Shown here: piece by piece, positions 36,201-44,871 of the stretch
How the letters are laid out: every line of letters begins with the position of its first letter
Numbering within the stretch: position 1 is the first letter of the stretch
Assembly (NCBI RefSeq): GCF_045223415.1
Contig: NZ_JBEQZJ010000019.1
Coordinates: 10,300 to 74,299 of the forward strand
DNA: 64,000 nucleotides
Origin: Hoskinsella mucinilytica
GTDB lineage: Bacteria; Bacillota_I; Bacilli_A; Erysipelotrichales; Erysipelotrichaceae
Direction: 5' to 3'
Translations under genes and position numbers: made by a program
Notes under the pieces: generated by a model
The model's input: the letters and a program-made list of their open reading frames with translations, nothing else
What the model was told of the DNA's origin: nothing
The model's database searches: none

Positions 36201-36752
36201 TTCGATCTTCTGAATTTCGTGAGATGTACGGAATCCATCAAAGAAGTGAATGAATGGAACGCTTCCCTTAACAGCGGCTAGGTGAGCAACACCTGCTAGA
36301 TCCATCGCTTCCTGAACAGAGTGAGATGCAAGCATACATGCACCTGTCTGACGACATGCATATACGTCTTCGTGGTCACCGAAGATGTTCAATGCTCTTG
36401 TTGCTAATGCACGTGCAGCTACGTGGATAACTCCTGGTAAACATTCACCAACCATTTTGTAAATGTTTGGAATCATCAACAACAATCCCTGAGATGCAGT
36501 GAATGTCGTAGCTAAAGTACCAGCCTGTAATGCACCATGTACTGCTCCGGCAGCTCCACCTTCTGATTGCAGTTCAGCGACTTTTACAACGCTGTCAAAA
36601 ATATTCTTGCGACCCTGCGTAGCCCACTGATCCACAACCTCAGCCATTGGTGAAGATGGGGTAATAGGGTAAATCGCAGAAAGTTCGGTAAACGCATAGG
36701 CACAATGTGCAGCTGCTGTGTTACCGTCCATTGACATAAATTTCTTAGTCAT
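33246..36752 (-). CDS. nifJ: Pyruvate:ferredoxin (flavodoxin) oxidoreductase
   Basis: An 1168-residue single-chain PFOR. Domain order: pyruvate-binding and gamma domains (SAIYPITPSSPMAE near the start), a two-cluster ferredoxin domain (CIQCGICSFVCPH and CVGCGLCAVECPG), a further SCPGCGETPYY cluster motif and the thiamine-diphosphate domain (GGDGWAYDIGYGG, DTEVYSNTGGQSSKSS). It oxidises pyruvate to acetyl-CoA and CO2 with reduction of ferredoxin, marking an anaerobic fermenter. The ATG at 36752 follows AAGGAGG. It is monocistronic and probably highly expressed. Confidence 0.97.
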   Translation of the reverse strand: MTKKFMSMDGNTAAAHCAYAFTELSAIYPITPSSPMAEVVDQWATQGRKNIFDSVVKVAELQSEGGAAGAVHGALQAGTLATTFTASQGLLLMIPNIYKMVGECLPGVIHVAARALATRALNIFGDHEDVYACRQTGACMLASHSVQEAMDLAGVAHLAAVKGSVPFIHFFDGFRTSHEIQKIEVMDTEVFKDMIDKEALAKFRKNALNPHTNPVTRGGAENDDIFFQGVEARNQHFDAIPDIVADYMKKISEITGREYAPFTYYGAADAERIIVAMGSVTEAAKETIDALTAAGEKVGMIKVHLYRPFSVKYLTAVLPETVKKIAVLDRTKETGALGEPLYLDILAALKDKDIEIIGGRYGMGSKDTQPYHIAAVFAELAKDEMKNGFTIGINDDVTHLSLDADKNFTVPADYTSCLFWGLGSDGTVSANKSTVKIIGDNTDQYAQAYFAYDSKKAGGVTRSHLRFGNSPIRSTYYIGNADFISCSLDAYMFKYDMVKDIKEGGTFLLNTTFSKEEIIEHMPNRMKAQLAKKHAKFYIINATKIAQEIGMGRRTNTILQSAFFALNEQIMPYATAVDLMKAAAKKSYSKKGDAVVQLNYKAIDAGKDGIVEIAVDPSWAELPYDASRKLTGDEYFDNHVAVINGLEGYDMPVSAFTGDFLLDGSIRNNVAFEEKRTIAVQVPTWHPENCIQCGICSFVCPHATIRPFLLTEEEVKNAPMEFKTIAAMGKGVENLQYRIQVTPANCVGCGLCAVECPGKAGNKALEMVDINEKLDQEPLADYLFKHTEYKTEFFPTDTVKGSQFLMPYFEVSGSCPGCGETPYYKLVSQLFGKDMLVANATGCSMIYCSSTPSTPFVNDANGEGVAWANSLFEDNAEYGYGMALANNYKESRILKTMEDNMENVEPALKEAFAKYIEVHGDRDAEREIAPTIKELAAKSDIAMVKELADEDLITKSIWIVGGDGWAYDIGYGGLDHVLANDLNVNVLVLDTEVYSNTGGQSSKSSQAASIAKFAAGGKTTAKKDLGQIAMAYGHVYVASISMGANKAQTLKAIKEAESYDGPSLILAYSPCAEHGIKGGLANHQRTQAKAVECGYFDLYRYDPRKEQPLTIDSKEPDYDKMLDFMMTETRYSQLPKVKGETAYEMFEKTKKDAMKRHKRLLAIAKEEM

Positions 36753-36996
36753 TTGTTTTCCTCCTTGCATAACTTTATACTACATTATTATAAAACGATT
36801 TTATTTATTTTACTAGGGATTTTCTTTCTTTTTTCGTTGAATTTCCAACGTTTTTAACTCATTCTATCTCAAATGTAAATAATATCACATTAATTTACAT
36901 TCATTGTAAGAAAATGAGTTCCAATGAAAGAAAAAGGTGAGGTTTCATGATATTTAGGTCTTTTATCCACCCTTGAATTCTTCTTATGATTCATGT
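36753..36996. promoter_or_regulatory. nifJ promoter region
   Basis: On the minus strand a TATAAT box lies at 36787-36792, about 35 bases before the start codon. Further upstream are two inverted repeats: CGTTG/CAACG (36835-36850) and AAATGTAAAT/ATTTACATT (about 36878-36906). The second, imperfect one might be a regulator site such as a Rex- or FNR-like operator, but it does not match a known consensus well enough to name it. Confidence 0.4.
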
Positions 36997-37029
36997 AAAA
37001 AGATGGAATCTATCCGGATTCCATCTTTT
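36997..37029 (-). terminator. Intrinsic terminator of the giant repeat-protein gene
   Basis: Perfect stem AAAAGATGGAATC/GATTCCATCTTTT with a 7-base loop and T-run on the minus strand, 7 bases after the stop codon. Confidence 0.9.
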
Positions 37030-37035
37030 GTTATC

Positions 37036-40000
37036 TCATTCGATCACGATTTTTACTGTTTCATCTGCGGCTCGATAAAACATATCGGTACCGGAGTTGA
37101 TAATAAGCACTTCATTTGGATCTCCGTTTTGAATCTCAATGATTCCCTCCGGTTGTTGTGTTCCTTGATTGATCTGATAGCTGACATTATAATTAGTATC
37201 TTGTTCTTCTATCTGATACGTTCCATAAGCAAGATTTTCTATGGTGTAGGTGTATTGATTATCTACATCCAAAGAAATCAAACGATCATATTGTTCACCG
37301 ATGATACGCATAACAAAGCTTTCTCCATTTACCGGTGTTATGATTTGTCCCATAGCATCACGCATCTTCTTGGTCAATGTCATCGTTCCGTTTTCAACAT
37401 CATCCATCAAATTAATGATACCGATGATATTAGTTACATCCGGTAATGCAGTAAAGAAGGCTTCTTCTTTTAATTGAGCTGAATTTACCAAATAGCGAAC
37501 TCGCTCAGCATCTTGTGTCATTTCTTTGATCTGATAGGTTCCGGCAGATAAATCAGTAATCACAACATGCCAATTATTCTCAGGCACAAGATCATAGACC
37601 CTACTGAAATTCGGTGCTGTTACCTCAAAACGATAAGTGTTTGGTGCAGTAGGTGGTAAATAGTTACCGTCCTTATCCAACATATATTTAAAGACTTCTA
37701 CTGTATTCAAATTGCTCAATCGCTCATTCAACACTTCTACTGTGTTTTTTTGTGCTCCTTGCACATAAACAACGCCTTCACTTGTTTCTTCACTACCATT
37801 GATTCGATACGTCACACGATATGGGCTACTATCTAACTCACGTAGATGATATACCCCTTCTTTTAGATTCGCCAACAAATATTGAAAGTGATTTTGTCCA
37901 TTTAAGGTAATTCTCTGTAAAAAGTCCTGATTGTATACTTCAAGCATATAGACATCTCCATCTGCTGGCACACTTGTGCTACCATCTGCATTCTTGATCA
38001 ATTTAGAAAAGAAGATACTTGCTCGTTGTTCTTGACTCGCATTGATCATCACAACTTCATTGGTATTGCCCTTTACCTCTACGATGCCATAACTTGTTTC
38101 TGTTCCCCCATTGATGATATAACTGACCTGACCAGTTTCATTTCGCTCATCCAACACATAGAAACCATCTTCTAGTTGCGATAATGAAACAGTGAAATCA
38201 TTAGCGCTATTTAACGTATATAATTCATTAAACCCCGGTTTGGATACATGTAGCTGATAGCTTTGTTGTGGATCAGGTTTTCTAAGCTGACCGTTTTCTC
38301 GAACCATTTTTTCTACCTTGATGCTACCTTGTTTCAAAGTAGGCGCATTGATCATCACGACCTGATTGGCATTCTTTCTTACATCTACGATACCATTATT
38401 GGTTTCCGTTCCTCCATTGATGATATAGCTGACCTGATCAGATGCATTTCGCTCATCTAACACATAGAAGCCGTCTTCAAGATTGCTAAGTGATATCGTA
38501 AAATTGTTCGTGCTATCCAGTGTATATAACTCATTAAAGCCCGGTTTGGATACATGAAGTTCATAGCTTTGTTGTGGATCAGGTTTTCTAAGGCGTCCAT
38601 TTTCCCGTACATATTTTTCTATTTGAATGCTACCTCGAGCAGTTGTTGATGAGGTATTGACCATGACCACTTGATTGGCATTGCCCTTTACCTCTACGAT
38701 GCCGTTGCTTGTTTCCGTTCCCCCATTGACGATATAGCTGACATCATCCGTTGCATTGCGTTCATCCAATACATAGAAACCATCCTCAAGATTTGTGATA
38801 GATACGCTAAAATCATTAGAAATATCAAGTGTATATAACTCTTGAAAGCCCGGTTTAGATACATAAAGTTGATATTGTTGTCTACTGTCAGGTTTTCTTA
38901 ACCTACCGTTCTCACGCACAAATTTTTCTATCTGGATGCTACCTTTTTCTGGATGATTGGCAGTATTGATCATAAGAACTGAATTCTGATTTCCCTTCAC
39001 TTCTACGATTCCCTGACTGGTTTCAGATCCTCCATTGATCATATAGCTGACTTGATTTGTCGTATTACGTTCGTCTAGTACATAGAAACCATCTTCCAGA
39101 TGATTTAGATGAAGTGTGAAGTCATTGGCATCATTTAGCGTATACAGCTCCTGAAAGCCCGGTTTTGAAATATAAAGTTCATAACTTTCATTACAATCTG
39201 GTCTTGTTAGTTGTTGATTCACTCTTACAAATTTTTGGATATGCATTCCACCTACGCTTGTGCTTGATGGAGTATTGATGATGGTAATTTGATGTGCATC
39301 CCCTTGAACTTCTATGATAGCTCGTTGAACCTCACTTTGTGAATCGATGATATAGCTGACTTCATCTTTTGCATTACGTTCATTCAAAACATACGTGCCA
39401 TTTGCCAGGTCACTTACTTCCATCTTCCAATCATTGCCTTGATCTAAATAAAATAATTTTTGATATCCCGGCGCAGATAAATAAAATTCATAAGAATCCT
39501 CAGGAGAAGGTCGCATCAATTGTTGGTTCACCCTACGATATTTCACCATAGAGATGCTACCGCCTTTTGTTGTTTCTGTATTGATGACATCCACGCTATG
39601 ACTTGTATGAGCGACATCCACGATTGCTAAATCTCGTTCACTTTGTCCATCCACCACATAGGTTACACCTTCATGATCCATCTCTTTGATGACATAACTT
39701 CCTGCCTCTAAATTCGTCAACATCATCGTATACTCATTTGCTTCATTCAATAAAATCAAATTCTGATATCCGGGTCTGGATATATGAATACGATATTCTC
39801 CATGTGTCGGCTTTACCAAGCTACCTTGTTCCCTCATCCATTTATTGATTCGTATACTTCCCTTATCTTGAGGCATAGGATTGATGACATTGACCGTATT
39901 GGCATTGTTCATTACATGCACGATACCTTTTTTCATCGGTGCCCCATTGTTCACTACATATCGAACATCCGCTTGCCCATGTTCCTCTACGACCTCATAC

Positions 40001-43000
40001 CAACCATCTTTCAAATTACGAATAGATGCATAAAAGTGATTGGCCTCATTCAATAACACACGATTCGTTTCTTGTTCTCCCTTCAACAATATCCAGAAAA
40101 CTTCCTCGGATTTTGGATAACAGTAGCATCCTTCCTCATCCTTCATCAATTTACAAATTTCAATGCTTCCCTGATGATTTTGACCTGCTTCATTGATGAT
40201 CTTCACATGATTCTTATCCCCATTGACTTGGACCACAGCCTGCTTCTCTTCGATACCACCATTGACGATATAGCTTACATCTTCCCCTTTTACTTCTTTG
40301 ATTTCATAACTTCCTGCTTCTAAATCTTCCAATAATTGTTGATAGCTATTGCCTTCATGCAGATAAATGATTCGATAATAGCTTTTTCCTTTGATTTCTA
40401 TTTCGTATTCTTCCTCATTGTTTGGACGTCTGATACAATCACAATCATTCGATCTTATATACTTCTGTAATAAGATGCTTCCTTTATGACATGGACACTG
40501 AATAACGATTTGTACCGTCATTTGTTTATGCTGTAAATTCACCAAACCTTCTTCCTGTTTTACATGATCGATGAAATAACAAACATCTTCTTCTCCTCTT
40601 ACCTTAAGTGAATACGTGCCATAAGGAAGTTTCTTTTGCATGCTCCATTGATTTTCTTTTGTAAAATGAAGTGTCTCTTTGATATCCTTACCACGTAGTT
40701 CTACCTCATAGATGGTATCCTGTTTGGGTGTAATCAAACTTTCTTCCTTACCTTGTTCCAATAATTGTAACGTCATCGTACCATAGTGAAGAGCTTCATT
40801 CAGTATATCCACACATACATGTTCCTCTTTCAATGAGAAACTACCTGATTCCATAGGTTTTGCGTTATTGATAACATAAGTGGCATTCCCACTTTCTTCC
40901 ATAACCTCATAATGACCCGGTTTTTGATGATGCAATACTTTGGTAAAGTCATTTTGTGCATTTAACTCAAACATTTGTTTTCTGCCTTTATATAATAGCG
41001 TAATGATAAAATGTTCATCGTTATCCGGCTTGGTTCGTTTCCCTGTTTCATCTACCATCCATTTGCTGATCGTGATATCCTGTTCGCATGTTCTCTTTTT
41101 GATCACATTGATTTCTACAAATTCACCATTTAACTCTACACATACCATATCATCAAAATGCTGATCTTCTATCACAAAGCTGATATCCTCTTTCCCACAT
41201 TCTGTAATGGTATAAGAATCCGGTAATAAATCGCATAATTGTGCACAGAAGTCATTTCCTGCATGCAATACGATGCTCTTTGAAAAATGCTCTGCTGTGA
41301 CGACAAGAACGAATTCATCTAACGGATCTGCCGCAACCACCACACCGTCTTGCTCGATAAAGCCTTGGAAATGCAGTGTTCCGGTTTGACACTTATGATT
41401 GATGATGGTCACATTGACATCTTCATCCACCAGATCCACGATAGCACTTTCACATGGAATATCATGAATGATATAAGATACTCTACCACAAGCCCCAAGC
41501 TCCTTGATCTCATAATGTCCACTTGGTATATCATAAAGACAAACACAGAAGTTGTTACGGATATCAAGAGTAACTTTACGTTTGAAACAATCACTTTCGA
41601 TCATGACTTCAAAGCTTTCAAAACGTTGAGGGCGAATATAATTTCCACAATCATCTTCAACGAGTTTTTCTAAACGCAATGCTCCGGTTTGTTCTTCTTC
41701 ATTGATGATGGTGATTTGTTTTCCTTCTCCTTCATATAGGAAGTAACCATTCTCTTGTTCACAACCATCTACCAAATAAGTCTTTGCATTTTGTGAAAGT
41801 TCTTTGATTTCATAGTGCTGATTATACAAATGATTGAAACATACACAGAAATCGTTATCTGCATTCAATTCAAAGATTTCATAGGTGTTTCTTCCACTTA
41901 GTAAGATCTTGAAACAATCTGTTTCTTGTGGTTTCACGATATGATTGCCTTTGCGAATTCTTTTTTCTACAACAACACCACCTGAAGTAGTTTCTTTATT
42001 GATGATATCTACATAGATATCCTCTTTCCCTAAAGTAAAGCAAGCTGTTTCATATGGCTGTTTATTCAACAGATATCGTGTTTCACATGCTTCATCAAGT
42101 TCTTTGATTTCATAACATCCTTGCATCAGATCATCAAAATATACGCAGAAATCATTTTGTGCACATAGGGTATACGTATGACAGAAATCATTCCCTTTTA
42201 ATTCAAAACGATACTCTTCTTCTGCACATGGCATCATTTGATTGCCATATTCGTCTTCTATATATTTTGTGACTTTTACCATGCCGGCACAATCTACCAT
42301 TTCATTGATGATCGTGATATGATGATCCTCATGATTCATCGTGATACGGGCAAAATCCGATTCTTCTCCATTAACTTGATAATGGATCGCAAATCCAAAA
42401 TTGTCTTTTTGAATAATGCGATACGTATCATCCGGTAATTGATCCAACAAGACACACCAATGATTATCTGCATTCAAATACACATGATAACAGTTTTCCT
42501 TCCCTTCTACCAACACCTCAAGATCCATGCCATCATAAGGCAATTCCATATGACCATCACAATCTTGTATAGAGGCTTCTATCTCCAAGATACCGCTTCG
42601 TTTTCGATGATTTAGAATACATACCTCCTCATTGCATTCTCCCATCGTGATATAAGCATCTTCCATTCTACATCCCTTAACAAGATAACATGCATCGTAT
42701 TGTTGCGCTTCTTCCTCTTGGATATGGTATTCCCCGGCTTCTAATCCATCTAATAAGATACACCAGTTATTGCTGGCTTTTAAGGTGTAACATTCTTGAA
42801 AACAAGGGCCTTGTACTTGAACATGAAAACATTCATCACGTTGTGGTTTGACGAGTTCTTTACAATGTGTTTCCTCATATTTACAAATTTTCAATGTCCC
42901 ACATGATTTTTTATCTACGTGATTGATGATCTTTACCTCATGATCACAGCCATCCATGATAAATCGTGCATTGCCACAGTTCTTACCACAATCGATTTGA

Positions 43001-44577
43001 TAATCGATGCGATAATCATCATTTTGACGTTGTTCTCTTATTTCATAACTTCCAAGCTTTAGATCATCAAAACATATACACCAATCATTTTCATAAGATA
43101 AGGTAAAAAACTCTTTACAGAAATAACTTGATAAGGTCACATCAAAACATTCATTGCGCTGTGGTTTTACCAAATCACCATAATGATTTCGAATATATTT
43201 GCATACTCGTAAGGAACCACTATTACGCCTTGAATTGATAATGGTAACACAATAGGTAGCTTCCTCATGTACTTGAATACAAGCACTTGTTCGTTCCATA
43301 TCATCATTGACGATATAGCTACTTACATAATCATGACTTGATGTTTCTTCAATCGTATAGTACCCATTACATAAAGATGCGATATCAACACAGAAATTAT
43401 TACTTTCATTCAAATTCAAGGTTTGACATAGACCACAACCTGCAATGGTTACTTGGAAGTTTTCCTCTTTCTTAGGTCTGGTTAGGCTTCCATCCTTATT
43501 ACGAATGAATTTACAAATTCTCAATTGACTGGTTTGTGTAGGAATACAGCTTTCCTCCATCGTGGTAATGATCATGACCTGATTTTCTCCACATTCACTT
43601 ACTTCCAGATTGGCATACCCTTTCTCACAGGAATCATTGACGATATAGCTGATATTCCTATCATCACTTTCTTCCACTACGGTATAATAGCCCGGTATTA
43701 GACCATGCAAGGTCATACAGAAATCATTTTCCTCATCCAACCTAACCATCATATCTTGGCGATCAGTTATGACTCTTATCTCATAACAATCCAAACGTTG
43801 TGGTCTACATAGCTCACCAAGATTGTTTCTGATATATTTTGATATCGTTAAACTTGTATCAAAGTCAGCTTGATTGATCAGTTCTAAAACATTCTTTCCC
43901 GGTAAAAGCGAAAATGTCGTATCTTGTAGCTCACAGCCATTGAAACGATAGATGGTATCTTCCATCGCATCTATTTCACGAACCTCATAGCGACCCATAC
44001 AAAGATCTGTTACACACATCTCAAAGGAATTACTTGCATCTAACGTGATGGTACGTGTCATCCCTTGTCCTTCTAAACAAACCATAAAACAATCATCCTC
44101 ATGTGGAGATTGTAGTTCTCCCTTCAAGGATATCTTCTTCACGATACACAATTCTGCGGGCTCAAGTCGTTCACTTACAATTTTGATCGTATAATGATCT
44201 GCGCCATCCTCGCTAAACAATCGTGCATAATCCTCTTGTTGACGCTCACCCTCTATCATATAGGATAAAGCCACTCCATCACCATTTACAATTTGATTCC
44301 CACACTCATCGACCAACACAACATTGACCGTATTGGCAGATAAGCCTTCCACCAAGATACTTCCATTCCCATTCTCATCCAATAAAATTTCATAATGCTT
44401 GCACTCTTCCTGTGAATGACACAATTTTACAAACATGCTCTCCCCAAACAAACTAGGATCATTGCTTTGTGCTTCGATCGTCAAAGAATAGCTTCTTTCA
44501 CAAGGGTCATGTTCTATTGTTTCAAGAAAGCTAACATGAAACGCATTGGTTAAGACTTTCTGAAATCGTTTGCTCAT
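37036..44577 (-). CDS. Giant protein of 23 tandem CnaB/SpaA-like repeats
   Basis: A 2513-residue protein: an N-terminal ~145-residue domain, then 23 repeats of about 100 residues and a short tail. Each repeat runs [GS-x-x-(I/V)-x-K-(Y/F)] ... KP ... YxxxxxG ... L(N/D)xxN(D/N)(F/W) ... (G)xY-x-(I/L)-x-E ... (V)SYxxN ... (I/M)xN. This is the strand order of CnaB/SpaA prealbumin-like domains, with Lys, Glu and Asn where those domains form isopeptide bonds. Cys is frequent in repeats 1-14 and almost absent in 15-23. I see no signal peptide, membrane anchor or LPXTG. The start follows AAGGAGG. Function unknown; a scaffold, adhesin or storage role is possible. Confidence 0.75.
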   Translation of the reverse strand: MSKRFQKVLTNAFHVSFLETIEHDPCERSYSLTIEAQSNDPSLFGESMFVKLCHSQEECKHYEILLDENGNGSILVEGLSANTVNVVLVDECGNQIVNGDGVALSYMIEGERQQEDYARLFSEDGADHYTIKIVSERLEPAELCIVKKISLKGELQSPHEDDCFMVCLEGQGMTRTITLDASNSFEMCVTDLCMGRYEVREIDAMEDTIYRFNGCELQDTTFSLLPGKNVLELINQADFDTSLTISKYIRNNLGELCRPQRLDCYEIRVITDRQDMMVRLDEENDFCMTLHGLIPGYYTVVEESDDRNISYIVNDSCEKGYANLEVSECGENQVMIITTMEESCIPTQTSQLRICKFIRNKDGSLTRPKKEENFQVTIAGCGLCQTLNLNESNNFCVDIASLCNGYYTIEETSSHDYVSSYIVNDDMERTSACIQVHEEATYCVTIINSRRNSGSLRVCKYIRNHYGDLVKPQRNECFDVTLSSYFCKEFFTLSYENDWCICFDDLKLGSYEIREQRQNDDYRIDYQIDCGKNCGNARFIMDGCDHEVKIINHVDKKSCGTLKICKYEETHCKELVKPQRDECFHVQVQGPCFQECYTLKASNNWCILLDGLEAGEYHIQEEEAQQYDACYLVKGCRMEDAYITMGECNEEVCILNHRKRSGILEIEASIQDCDGHMELPYDGMDLEVLVEGKENCYHVYLNADNHWCVLLDQLPDDTYRIIQKDNFGFAIHYQVNGEESDFARITMNHEDHHITIINEMVDCAGMVKVTKYIEDEYGNQMMPCAEEEYRFELKGNDFCHTYTLCAQNDFCVYFDDLMQGCYEIKELDEACETRYLLNKQPYETACFTLGKEDIYVDIINKETTSGGVVVEKRIRKGNHIVKPQETDCFKILLSGRNTYEIFELNADNDFCVCFNHLYNQHYEIKELSQNAKTYLVDGCEQENGYFLYEGEGKQITIINEEEQTGALRLEKLVEDDCGNYIRPQRFESFEVMIESDCFKRKVTLDIRNNFCVCLYDIPSGHYEIKELGACGRVSYIIHDIPCESAIVDLVDEDVNVTIINHKCQTGTLHFQGFIEQDGVVVAADPLDEFVLVVTAEHFSKSIVLHAGNDFCAQLCDLLPDSYTITECGKEDISFVIEDQHFDDMVCVELNGEFVEINVIKKRTCEQDITISKWMVDETGKRTKPDNDEHFIITLLYKGRKQMFELNAQNDFTKVLHHQKPGHYEVMEESGNATYVINNAKPMESGSFSLKEEHVCVDILNEALHYGTMTLQLLEQGKEESLITPKQDTIYEVELRGKDIKETLHFTKENQWSMQKKLPYGTYSLKVRGEEDVCYFIDHVKQEEGLVNLQHKQMTVQIVIQCPCHKGSILLQKYIRSNDCDCIRRPNNEEEYEIEIKGKSYYRIIYLHEGNSYQQLLEDLEAGSYEIKEVKGEDVSYIVNGGIEEKQAVVQVNGDKNHVKIINEAGQNHQGSIEICKLMKDEEGCYCYPKSEEVFWILLKGEQETNRVLLNEANHFYASIRNLKDGWYEVVEEHGQADVRYVVNNGAPMKKGIVHVMNNANTVNVINPMPQDKGSIRINKWMREQGSLVKPTHGEYRIHISRPGYQNLILLNEANEYTMMLTNLEAGSYVIKEMDHEGVTYVVDGQSERDLAIVDVAHTSHSVDVINTETTKGGSISMVKYRRVNQQLMRPSPEDSYEFYLSAPGYQKLFYLDQGNDWKMEVSDLANGTYVLNERNAKDEVSYIIDSQSEVQRAIIEVQGDAHQITIINTPSSTSVGGMHIQKFVRVNQQLTRPDCNESYELYISKPGFQELYTLNDANDFTLHLNHLEDGFYVLDERNTTNQVSYMINGGSETSQGIVEVKGNQNSVLMINTANHPEKGSIQIEKFVRENGRLRKPDSRQQYQLYVSKPGFQELYTLDISNDFSVSITNLEDGFYVLDERNATDDVSYIVNGGTETSNGIVEVKGNANQVVMVNTSSTTARGSIQIEKYVRENGRLRKPDPQQSYELHVSKPGFNELYTLDSTNNFTISLSNLEDGFYVLDERNASDQVSYIINGGTETNNGIVDVRKNANQVVMINAPTLKQGSIKVEKMVRENGQLRKPDPQQSYQLHVSKPGFNELYTLNSANDFTVSLSQLEDGFYVLDERNETGQVSYIINGGTETSYGIVEVKGNTNEVVMINASQEQRASIFFSKLIKNADGSTSVPADGDVYMLEVYNQDFLQRITLNGQNHFQYLLANLKEGVYHLRELDSSPYRVTYRINGSEETSEGVVYVQGAQKNTVEVLNERLSNLNTVEVFKYMLDKDGNYLPPTAPNTYRFEVTAPNFSRVYDLVPENNWHVVITDLSAGTYQIKEMTQDAERVRYLVNSAQLKEEAFFTALPDVTNIIGIINLMDDVENGTMTLTKKMRDAMGQIITPVNGESFVMRIIGEQYDRLISLDVDNQYTYTIENLAYGTYQIEEQDTNYNVSYQINQGTQQPEGIIEIQNGDPNEVLIINSGTDMFYRAADETVKIVIE
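37085..44142 (-). repeat. 23 tandem ~300-bp coding repeats
   Basis: The repeats differ strongly along most of the gene. Four neighbours (repeats 17-20, 38026-39252, period ~306 bp) are nearly identical in protein and very similar in DNA, so they are a recent tandem expansion. Repeats 15-16 and 21-23 are intermediate. Such an array may vary in copy number and may be misassembled by short reads. Confidence 0.85.
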
Positions 44578-44660
44578 AATATCCTCCTTCTTATATAAGC
44601 ACATTTCTTATACATTTCCAGTATATGAGCCTACACGCAAAAAGTGACAGTTTCACACAA

Positions 44661-44689
44661 AATAAAAAGCCCTTAATTCAATAAAGGCT
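44661..44689 (-). terminator. Terminator after the 43-residue gene
   Basis: Stem AGCCtTT/AAgGGCT-type hairpin followed by T5ATTTT on the minus strand; it overlaps the last codons. It separates the small gene from the giant gene, which then needs its own promoter (a TATACT box lies near 44620). Confidence 0.6.
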
Positions 44690-44804
44690 CTATTTGCATC
44701 AAGATATAAGGACTGTCCTGTTGCTTGATCAAGGTCACACGTATGATGATCACAGCACCTTCTACTGTGAGCTTACACACGATCGGTATCCGGATTTCAT
44801 TCAT
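44673..44804 (-). CDS. 43-residue protein of unknown function
   Basis: A short frame starting MNEIRIPIVCKLT and ending MQIEPLLN. The ATG at 44804 has AGGGTG 6 bases upstream; a second ATG six bases earlier abuts that site. It consists of alternating hydrophobic residues typical of beta strands, with no charge-rich tail and no membrane helix of full length. It is followed at once by a terminator, which supports a real transcript. It lies just upstream of the giant repeat gene. No family recognised. Confidence 0.5.
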   Translation of the reverse strand: MNEIRIPIVCKLTVEGAVIIIRVTLIKQQDSPYILMQIEPLLN

Positions 44805-44871
44805 TGACATCACCCTGTTCTTTTCTAAGTTTATTCTATGTAGATTCTCAATGTTCTGTCAAGACTTTTTC

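Noticed and set aside
36973..37446. 157-residue plus-strand frame at the end of the giant gene
   Set aside because: It lies antisense to the well-supported giant gene and starts inside its terminator region; its composition mirrors the opposite strand.
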